A stretch of 64,000 bases of DNA from Allofustis seminis DSM 15817 (GTDB lineage: Bacteria; Bacillota; Bacilli; Lactobacillales; Carnobacteriaceae_A). The stretch is taken from contig NZ_KB894079.1 of assembly GCF_000374325.1 (NCBI RefSeq), positions 1-64,000 on the forward strand, given 5' to 3'. Positions 7,091 to 13,686 of this stretch are shown here, piece by piece. The position numbers and the translations under genes were made by a program. The notes under the pieces are model-generated. The model made no database searches, was not told where the DNA came from, and saw nothing but the letters and a program-made list of their open reading frames with translations. Every line of letters starts with the position of its first letter. Position 1 is the first letter of the stretch.

Positions 7091-9166
7091 GTGGATAAAG
7101 AAGTACTCGAATTAATTCGAATTCTTTCTGTCCAACATATTTTACAAGTTAAAGATGTAGAAAGAATGACCCAAGCTTCTCGTCGTCAAATCGATTATAG
7201 AATTGAAAAAATAAATCAGCTGCTTATTGACTATCACTTACCACCAATTTATATTCAAAATCAAATGATCATTGCTGATCCTGTAGTGAAAGAATTTTTA
7301 TTGGAATATACGTTTAGTGATTTAAATCAATCTGAATATTATTTAAATCGTATAGAGCGACAACAGTATATTTTTATTTGGATGTATATAAATAGTGAAT
7401 ATTTATCTGTTCAGCATATTACGCAACAACTATCAGTTAGTAAAACAACTTTGATGAATGATATGAATGATCTCTCTGAATTATTAAAAAAAGAAGGGGT
7501 AGACATTCATTATAATCGTTCCTTAGGATACTATCTAAAAGGTTCTGAACATAAAAAACAAAAAATGATGGTTAAAATGGTTGCTAATATGGTAACTCAT
7601 GATAACACTTCTCAAGTATTGCCAATGATTTTAAATGACTTTGATTTTATGAATTTCAATCTCGTAAAGAAAGTGTTTAATAATTTAGCCAAAAAACAAA
7701 ATATTAATTTTGTTGAAACACGCTTAAAAGAATTTATATATATTTTTTTATTTGAATCTAAACGATTATCCAGTTCCACTCATAAATTAATTCAAAAACA
7801 ATCTGAACATATCAATTTAACTCATGATTTAAAAGAATATTATTTTATTAAGCAATTGATCTCTTATTATCATTTGGAAAATATTTTTGGGGAAGAAGAT
7901 ATTGAATATTTAGTCTATTGGATTTTAGGCGTTTCGATAGGCGATATAAATGAAGAAACAGCGGATCGTGAAATGATTTATGAATTAGTATGCGAAATTG
8001 TTGCTAATTTTGAACGATTAAGCGGTACAGCAATTGTTGATTCCACTAGCCTTATTGAGCATATATACTCTCATTTTAGACCAGCATTTTATAGAATCAC
8101 TAACGATATTCCAATCGATAATCCATTAACTATGAAAATTGTTAATAGATATGAAGGGTTGATTATGATTGTTAGGGAAATATTTAAATCTATACAACCT
8201 TTAAAACAATATCATGTTTCATTAGATGAGTTATCGCTTATGGCATTACATTTTTCGACAGTATTTTTACAAGATAACCAAATTAAGGATTTAAAGAAAA
8301 TTCGTGCATTAATTGTTTGTTTGAATGGAATTGGGAGTTCGGTGATTTTATATAATGAATTAAGAACAATGTTTAGCGAATTTGAGTTTTATCCACCAAT
8401 TTCAGCATATGACTTATCACAAATAAGTGGTGATTTTGATATTATTTTTACGACTAATATTGTTGAAGAAATGATTGATAGCGATAAGCCTGTTGTTAAA
8501 GTTTCTCCAGTAATGAGTGTATCTGAAAAGCGGTTTTTATATCGACAAGTTTATTCCGCATTAATTAATCATGAAATTTATAAAAAAGAAGACAATGTAC
8601 AATCCATTCTTAAAAAGAATCATATAGATGATGCTTTGACAGATAAATTAACTTATGAATTGACACAATATTTTACTCATAAAATTGAAGGTAAACTTGT
8701 ATTTGACTTTCCTGGCCAATTAAAACTAGAAGAGATGGTATATCCACATTATATTTTGCTTAAACTTGAAGCTAGTCATGATGAGGATGCAATTAAAAAA
8801 ATTGGTCAGGTTCTTTTAGATGATTGTGTAATTGATAGAGAATATATTGAAGCAATGATAAAACGCCAGAGATCGCATCCTAATTATTTTGTTATTGCAC
8901 TAGGCGTTGCTTTCCCTCATGCACAGCCTTTTCATGGAGTACATAAAGATGCTTTAGTAATTTGTACATTAGCTAAGCCCGTTACTTTTGGAGAAGAAAA
9001 AGTAAGCAAAATTTTTATGCTGGCAGCTACTAACAATAATTCTCATCTAAATGCTATGGGGGAATTGCTTGATTTAATTAATAATGAAGAATTTATGAGC
9101 ACGCTTGATGACACTGAAGATATTAGCGATATTTATCGTTTCATCATAAACAAGGAGGGTCATTGA
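7091..9166 (+). CDS. PRD-containing PTS transcription regulator, MtlR/LicR type
   Basis: A 691-residue regulator whose activity is set by PTS phosphorylation. Order of parts: N-terminal helix-turn-helix regions (about 1-170; RRQIDYRIEKIN and SVSKTTLMNDMNDLSELL), PRD1 (about 200-290), PRD2 (about 310-400, with the His-rich start IEHIYSHFRPAFYRI and ALHFSTVFL), a IIB-like domain with Cys410 in VCLNGIGSS, and a C-terminal IIA-2 domain with His610 in VAFPHAQP. There is no AAA+ domain, so it is not a sigma-54 activator, and no RNA-binding antiterminator domain at the start, so direct DNA binding is expected. GTG start at 7091 with AAGGAGGG upstream. It lies inside the operon it probably controls. 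By eye it is very AT-rich; the 60-nt line at 7681 has only 11 G or C. Confidence 0.88.
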   Translation: MDKEVLELIRILSVQHILQVKDVERMTQASRRQIDYRIEKINQLLIDYHLPPIYIQNQMIIADPVVKEFLLEYTFSDLNQSEYYLNRIERQQYIFIWMYINSEYLSVQHITQQLSVSKTTLMNDMNDLSELLKKEGVDIHYNRSLGYYLKGSEHKKQKMMVKMVANMVTHDNTSQVLPMILNDFDFMNFNLVKKVFNNLAKKQNINFVETRLKEFIYIFLFESKRLSSSTHKLIQKQSEHINLTHDLKEYYFIKQLISYYHLENIFGEEDIEYLVYWILGVSIGDINEETADREMIYELVCEIVANFERLSGTAIVDSTSLIEHIYSHFRPAFYRITNDIPIDNPLTMKIVNRYEGLIMIVREIFKSIQPLKQYHVSLDELSLMALHFSTVFLQDNQIKDLKKIRALIVCLNGIGSSVILYNELRTMFSEFEFYPPISAYDLSQISGDFDIIFTTNIVEEMIDSDKPVVKVSPVMSVSEKRFLYRQVYSALINHEIYKKEDNVQSILKKNHIDDALTDKLTYELTQYFTHKIEGKLVFDFPGQLKLEEMVYPHYILLKLEASHDEDAIKKIGQVLLDDCVIDREYIEAMIKRQRSHPNYFVIALGVAFPHAQPFHGVHKDALVICTLAKPVTFGEEKVSKIFMLAATNNNSHLNAMGELLDLINNEEFMSTLDDTEDISDIYRFIINKEGH

Positions 9167-10050
9167 TGTTTTCAGGAATTATTACACCTATATTGAGCTC
9201 ATTTCATCGTGATACAGAGAGAACCTTAAATTTAGATGCAATGGAGCCACTGATAGATTATTTGTTAGACAATGGTGTGCGTACGCTTTTTGCGCTCGGC
9301 AGCAATGGCGAATTTTTTACAATGAACGATCATGAAAAATTACAATTCGTAAAACATATATTAAATTATGTTGATGGAAGAGTTCCAATTATTGTAGGGA
9401 CTTCTTCTTGTCAGCGTAATGAGGTCTTAAAATTATCTAAAAAGGTTCAAGCATTAGGGGCCGCTGCTGTATCTATACTGCCACCATATTTTATAAGACC
9501 GACGGACGATGAGATTATTAGTTATTATATTGATATTGCTGATCAACTTGAAATACCGATCATTATGTATAATATTCCAAAGAATGTAGGTTATTCAATT
9601 AGTAATGAAGTCTTAGATGAATGCTTGAAACACAACAATATAATAGGTATTAAAGATAGTAGTGGCAATAGAGATGTTATTGTAGATTTCACAAAAATTT
9701 GTCATGAAAATCAAAAGTCATACTGGTGCGGAAGTGATGGAAACATATCTTTTTCGTATCAACATGGAGCCGTCGGAGCAATTTCAGGATTAAGCAATGT
9801 TATTCCTCAAACGATTGTTAGCTTATGGGATGCACTGGAAAAAGAAGATTTTGGCAGAGCAGAAGGATTACAGCAGATGATAGAAGAAATAAGAACAGTT
9901 AATCATTTGAATACTGTGCCATCTATTTTAAAAAGAGCGATTGAATTAGCAAATATCTCTAAATTAGGACCTGCTCGCCATCCTGTGGAAGACATCGCAG
10001 GAAAATATGATGATCGTATCATTAAAATGCTGAGATATTATAATTTATAG
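9166..10050 (+). CDS. DapA-family (class I) 2-keto acid aldolase/lyase
   Basis: Member of the dihydrodipicolinate synthase / N-acetylneuraminate lyase / KDG aldolase family, which makes or breaks a carbon-carbon bond next to pyruvate. The Schiff-base Lys163 (GIKDSSGN), Tyr135 (IMYNIPKN) and the loop LGSNGEFFTM (the GxxGE site that binds the pyruvyl carboxylate) are present, so it should be active. The context is sugar catabolism, not lysine synthesis, which favours a 2-keto-3-deoxy-sugar-acid or sialate-like substrate over dihydrodipicolinate. The ATG at 9166 is preferred: AAGGAGGG lies 6 nt before it and it overlaps the regulator's TGA by one base; an in-frame TTG one codon upstream is less likely. 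294 residues, normal for the family. Confidence 0.88.
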   Translation: MFSGIITPILSSFHRDTERTLNLDAMEPLIDYLLDNGVRTLFALGSNGEFFTMNDHEKLQFVKHILNYVDGRVPIIVGTSSCQRNEVLKLSKKVQALGAAAVSILPPYFIRPTDDEIISYYIDIADQLEIPIIMYNIPKNVGYSISNEVLDECLKHNNIIGIKDSSGNRDVIVDFTKICHENQKSYWCGSDGNISFSYQHGAVGAISGLSNVIPQTIVSLWDALEKEDFGRAEGLQQMIEEIRTVNHLNTVPSILKRAIELANISKLGPARHPVEDIAGKYDDRIIKMLRYYNL

Positions 10051-10063
10051 AAAGGGAAAAGAT

Positions 10064-10696
10064 ATGAAAAAGCATGAAATTTTTGACAAAATGCTATCGT
10101 ATAAAGCACTTGCTATTTTAAGAGTAGATTCTATAAAGAGAGCAGATGAGGTGGCTGATGCCTTAATACGTGCTGAATTACCCGTTTTGGAGATTAGTTA
10201 TACCAATTTGGATGCAGGTCAAAGTATTAATTATTTAAAATCAAAATATAAAAATAATATTATTTGCGGAGCAGGCACTGTATTAGATGAGCAAGCAGCT
10301 TTCGATGCGACTAAAAATGGAGCAGATTTTATTATAGCTCCAAATTATAATGAAAAAGTAGCTTTAGTTTGCAATCGGTATCAAATTCCTTATGGGCCTG
10401 GTTGTACGTCACTTTCAGAAGCTGTTGAAGCTTTAACATATGGTGCCTCTTTTATAAAAGCATTTCCAATCTCTAATTTTTATGGCGCGAAGCTAGTGCC
10501 GGTTTTTAAAACACCCTTTCCTAAGTTGTTGCTGATGGCTAGTGGTGGGATTAATTTAGATAATTTAGAACATTGGCTATCGGCTGGGGTGGATCTTGTT
10601 GCTTTCGGGAGTTTATTGTCTGAAGGATCGGGCGAAGATATTTACCAACATGCTAAAATGATTAAATCAATTATCCATAAAAACACAGAAGGATGA
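10064..10696 (+). CDS. KDPG/KHG aldolase family protein with altered substrate-binding loop
   Basis: A 210-residue class I aldolase of the Eda family, which cleaves 2-keto-3-deoxy-6-phosphosugar acids to pyruvate and a phosphorylated aldehyde. Schiff-base Lys132 (SFIKAFPIS) and catalytic Glu43 (PVLEISYTN) are present, as are GAGTVLDEQAA and the phosphate-site MASGGI. In classical KDPG aldolase the segment after the Glu reads like EVTLRT, with an Arg; here it is EISYTN, without it. The substrate may therefore differ in stereochemistry or in the group at the carboxyl end. It is 13 nt after the DapA-family gene and overlaps the next frame, so the two aldolases are co-expressed. Confidence 0.88.
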   Translation: MKKHEIFDKMLSYKALAILRVDSIKRADEVADALIRAELPVLEISYTNLDAGQSINYLKSKYKNNIICGAGTVLDEQAAFDATKNGADFIIAPNYNEKVALVCNRYQIPYGPGCTSLSEAVEALTYGASFIKAFPISNFYGAKLVPVFKTPFPKLLLMASGGINLDNLEHWLSAGVDLVAFGSLLSEGSGEDIYQHAKMIKSIIHKNTEG

Positions 10697-10701
10697 TCGA
10701 G

Positions 10702-11301
10702 ATGAGTTACAACGAGGAAATAAGAAAAGTTATTAGTATAGAAATCAATGGTTTACAAAATTTAGAAAAAAATATTAATGGTACTTATGGACAATTAGTC
10801 GAAATGATCTTAAATATGAAAGGGAAACTTATCATTACTGGCGTGGGAAAGTCGGGTTTAATTGCTAAGAAAATTTCGGCAACTTTTTCTTCTATTGGTA
10901 CGCCATGTTTTTATATGCATAGCACTGAAGGACTTCATGGGGATCTGGGAATGATCGAAAAAGGGGATATAGTTATCGCAATTTCAAATAGTGGGGAAAC
11001 ATCTGAAGTGTTAGCTTTAATGCCATCTATTCAAAAAATTGGAGCTTGTTTAGTGAGTATGACATCTAATTCACAATCAACACTCGCGAAGTTATCAGAA
11101 CTTGCATTAGTATATCAATATGATCAAGAGGCCGATCATTTGAATTTAGCACCTACAACAAGCGCAATCATTTGCTTAGCTATTGGAGATGCTGTGGCAT
11201 GTACTGTTAGTAAATGTCGCAACTTTACTGCTGAGGAATTTCATACATTTCATCCAGGGGGTAGTTTAGGCAACTTATTAGAACAAAATCTTTTAAAATA
11301 A
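10702..11301 (+). CDS. SIS-domain sugar-phosphate isomerase, KpsF/GutQ-like, without CBS domains
   Basis: A 199-residue protein made only of the SIS fold. It has the family motifs TGVGKSGLIAKKISATFSS, HGDLGMI, ISNSGETSEV, LAPTTSAIICLAIGDA and FHPGGSLGNLL. KpsF/GutQ/KdsD enzymes interconvert ribulose 5-phosphate and arabinose 5-phosphate and carry two CBS domains after the SIS domain; these are absent here. CBS-less forms act on various sugar phosphates. In this operon it is likely to isomerise the phosphorylated sugar delivered by the PTS or a later intermediate. The ATG at 10702 has GAAGG 9-10 nt upstream; another ATG at 10693 overlaps the aldolase stop but leaves no room for a ribosome site. 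Last gene of the island. Confidence 0.85.
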   Translation: MSYNEEIRKVISIEINGLQNLEKNINGTYGQLVEMILNMKGKLIITGVGKSGLIAKKISATFSSIGTPCFYMHSTEGLHGDLGMIEKGDIVIAISNSGETSEVLALMPSIQKIGACLVSMTSNSQSTLAKLSELALVYQYDQEADHLNLAPTTSAIICLAIGDAVACTVSKCRNFTAEEFHTFHPGGSLGNLLEQNLLK

Positions 11302-11390
11302 TTACTTATATCTGATAAAGTGTAAGAAAATTTCAATTTTATTAAATCTTTTGAATGATGAATTTAGTTATTAATGTTTAATGATTTGTG

Positions 11391-11435
11391 AAAATAAAAA
11401 AGGTTTCTCATCATGAGAAACCTTTTTTTATTTTG
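11391..11435. terminator. Bidirectional terminator between the island and uspA; right copy of the duplicated element
   Basis: Stem AAAAAAGGTTTCTCAT / ATGAGAAACCTTTTTTT, serving the SIS gene on the plus strand and uspA on the minus strand. It repeats 4632-4676 in direct orientation with two mismatches over 45 nt. Confidence 0.92.
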
Positions 11436-11946
11436 TGTCTTTTCCTTCTTCTGCTGAGTGTTTAAGATTTGATGATGATTTACGTACGATTAGTACATCG
11501 CAAATGGCATGTCGGATGACGCTTTCAGAGACAGAGCCGATAAATAATCGCTCGACTGCACTCAATCCAGTAGCTCCCATAATAATTAAATCAATGCCAT
11601 ATTCTTTTGGTAATTTTTTTGCGATAACTTTTTCAGGGTTACCATATTCTATTAAGATTTGGCAATCATAGATTCCATATTTCTCGGCCAACTTTTTATA
11701 TTCATTTAAAGTAATTTTTACGGCTTGCAGTGGATCTTCTTGTGCGCTTTTTGGCATCGAAATTTGATTGTCGTAGTGGGCATAGGAAGGGTCCGTATGT
11801 GTAAAGGAACGCTCATCAATGACGTGAGCAATAAAAAGTGTTCCGCGATTTTGAACGGTTAACAGGGCCGCTTTTTGAAAAGCAACACGCGAAGCCTTTG
11901 ATCCATCTACGGCGACTAGTATATTTTTATATTCTTCTCGTAACAT
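11428..11946 (-). CDS. Universal stress protein, UspA family
   Basis: A 172-residue cytosolic UspA-fold protein. The N-terminus ILVAVDGSKASRVAFQKA and the ATP-binding signature GATGLSAVERLFIGSVSESV (G-x2-G-x9-G-S) are intact, so it should belong to the ATP-binding branch. The physiological role of such proteins is usually stress survival; none can be named here. Ribosome site AAGGAG lies before the ATG at 11946. There is only about 40 nt between this gene and the terminator of the 6S RNA gene, and no separate promoter is evident, so it may depend on read-through from the 6S/rarA side. Confidence 0.9.
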   Translation of the reverse strand: MLREEYKNILVAVDGSKASRVAFQKAALLTVQNRGTLFIAHVIDERSFTHTDPSYAHYDNQISMPKSAQEDPLQAVKITLNEYKKLAEKYGIYDCQILIEYGNPEKVIAKKLPKEYGIDLIIMGATGLSAVERLFIGSVSESVIRHAICDVLIVRKSSSNLKHSAEEGKDTK

Positions 11947-11984
11947 TTGTATTCTCCTTAATAAACATGACCGGCATCACTTGC

Positions 11985-12021
11985 ACAAAATAAGACCACT
12001 TTACAAACAGCAAAGTGGTCC
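11985..12021 (-). terminator. Terminator of the 6S RNA gene
   Basis: Stem GACCACTTT (11994-12002) / AAAGTGGTC (12012-12020), reading on the minus strand into TTATTTT. It follows the 6S RNA 3' end by about 10 nt. Confidence 0.8.
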
Positions 12022-12027
12022 AAAGTA

Positions 12028-12217
12028 TGTAAAATCCGAGATGCCGTTTGTTTGCATGGTAAGGTTGAACCCGCTATAAGCAGGTGGGCTTCACTGCACT
12101 ATTTTTTGACTTCCAAATGAAAAGGCTTGTCAGCCAATAGCACTTTAGAATCCCGTTATTAAATTATTCGATCGGTCAACGCAGTAATATGCATCGCGTA
12201 CACCTCAGATATTTTCT
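12028..12217 (-). ncRNA. ssrS: 6S RNA
   Basis: Regulatory RNA that imitates an open promoter and binds the sigma-A RNA polymerase holoenzyme, mainly in stationary phase. On the minus strand the 5' part reads ATATCTGAGGTGTACGC and the 3' part ACGGCATCTCGGATTTT. These are the two pairing ends of the closing stem and match the conserved CTGAG-TGT and GGCATCTCGGA ends of known 6S RNAs. A long, mostly paired body with a central bulge fits between them. Length about 190 nt, as expected. A consensus promoter (12224-12252) starts it and a hairpin terminates it. The position directly downstream of rarA is a recurrent 6S RNA location in Firmicutes. Ends are estimated to within a few bases. Confidence 0.88.
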
Positions 12218-12223
12218 AATAAA

Positions 12224-12252
12224 ATAATATCAGATATTAAAAGCGGTGTCAA
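12224..12252 (-). promoter_or_regulatory. Sigma-A promoter of the 6S RNA gene
   Basis: On the minus strand TTGACA (12252-12247), 17-nt spacer, TATTAT (12229-12224). Predicted start near 12217. The -35 box lies 4 bp past the rarA stop codon. Confidence 0.85.
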
Positions 12253-12256
12253 AATT

Positions 12257-13531
12257 TTAGAGGGGATCTTGTGGTCGGAATTTGTTTAATTGTTGAGCCA
12301 GCGCTGTTTCAAACTTACTATTTAGCTTTGGTTGATAATATTTTTTCCCGATGAGCGGATCGGGTAAGTATTGTTGTTTGACCCATGCTTTTTCAAAATT
12401 GTGTGGATATTGATAATCGAGACCGCGCTTTAATTTTTTTGCGCCCGCATAATGTGCATCTTTTAAATGGGAAGGAATGTCACCATATCCTCCTTTTTTT
12501 ATATCCGCGATGGCTTGGTCAATGGCACGATAAGCGGTATTTGATTTTTCGGATAAACATAATTCAATAACAGCATTTGCTAGTGGAATTCTTGCTTCTG
12601 GAAATCCTAAGCGTTCAGCGGCTTGGATCGCAGCTGTAGCACGCGCAGCACCTGCGGGATTTGCAAGGCCAATATCTTCATAGGCTGTGACCATTAGACG
12701 TCTGGCAATAATTTTCAAATCGCCTGCAACGATTAATCGTCCTAAATAATGAAGGGCTGCATCAACATCACTTCCGCGAATTGATTTTTGAAGTGCGGAA
12801 ATGGTGTCATAGTGGGCATCGCCTCCCTTATCGTGGGTTAGGCTTTGGCGTTGTAAGCACTCCTCCGCAATGTTTAAGGTGATATGAATGGTACCTTCTT
12901 CATTTTTTTCGGTGGACATGACTGCAAGTTCCAATGCATTTAATGCACTACGAACATCGCCATTTGTCGCGCGTGTAAAATGTAACATGGCTTCTTTATC
13001 TATGTTGATGGAATATTGGCCGAGTCCATTTATTTTATCCTTTAAAGCGCGATTCAGTGCTTTTTCGATGGCTTGGGATGTGAGTGGCATAAGTTCAAAA
13101 ATTTGGCAACGGCTTCTAATAGCAGGATGAATTGAGAGATAAGGATTCTCTGTAGTTGCACCAATTAAAATAATTTGACCGCTTTCTAAATGTGGCAACA
13201 AAAAATCTTGTTTGGGCTGGTCAAGACGATGGATCTCATCTAAAAGCAGAATAACACTGCCGCTCATTTTGGCTTCTTCTGCAACAATTTGTAAATCCTT
13301 TTTAGTGTGAACAGCAGCATTTAAAGAGCGAAAAGCATATTGTGTAGATCCAGCAATTGCACTTGCAATGCTTGTCTTGCCAATTCCTGGAGGGCCATAT
13401 AAAACCATGGATGATAAGCGCTTGGCTTCAACCATTCGCCAAATAATTTTTCCATGACCGATTAAATGTTCTTGACCGACCACATCATCAATGGAAGTCG
13501 GACGCATTCGATAAGCTAATGGCTGATTCAT
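12257..13531 (-). CDS. rarA: Replication-associated recombination AAA+ ATPase RarA
   Basis: MgsA/RarA family ATPase that acts at stalled replication forks (cytosol, with SSB and the replisome). Visible: MNQPLAYRMRP start, GQEHLIG, Walker A GPPGIGKTS, Walker B ILLLDEIHRLD, sensor GATTENP, and the C-terminal tetramerisation region with DIKKGGYGDIPSHLKDAHY and YPHNF. The ATG at 13531 is preceded by AAGGAG; a longer in-frame start upstream adds residues not seen in the family. 424 residues, normal. A -10 TATAAT sits at 13559-13554 on the minus strand. It is divergent from gshF. Confidence 0.95.
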   Translation of the reverse strand: MNQPLAYRMRPTSIDDVVGQEHLIGHGKIIWRMVEAKRLSSMVLYGPPGIGKTSIASAIAGSTQYAFRSLNAAVHTKKDLQIVAEEAKMSGSVILLLDEIHRLDQPKQDFLLPHLESGQIILIGATTENPYLSIHPAIRSRCQIFELMPLTSQAIEKALNRALKDKINGLGQYSINIDKEAMLHFTRATNGDVRSALNALELAVMSTEKNEEGTIHITLNIAEECLQRQSLTHDKGGDAHYDTISALQKSIRGSDVDAALHYLGRLIVAGDLKIIARRLMVTAYEDIGLANPAGAARATAAIQAAERLGFPEARIPLANAVIELCLSEKSNTAYRAIDQAIADIKKGGYGDIPSHLKDAHYAGAKKLKRGLDYQYPHNFEKAWVKQQYLPDPLIGKKYYQPKLNSKFETALAQQLNKFRPQDPL

Positions 13532-13686
13532 AATAACTCCTTCTTTTTTATTTATTATAGCTAAAATCGACATGAAATTCATTGGGAGTGTTTATTAAGG
13601 AAATCGACGAAAGAAACGGAATTTTTAGGGAATTTCTATTCTTATGTTAAAATATGAATGAAAATATAAAAAGTAGGTGTCTAGAC

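Noticed and set aside
7091-9166. BglG-type RNA antiterminator with a target in the leader
   Set aside because: The N-terminus reads as DNA-binding helix-turn-helix and not as the CAT RNA-binding domain; no RAT-like sequence overlaps the 4755-4790 terminator.
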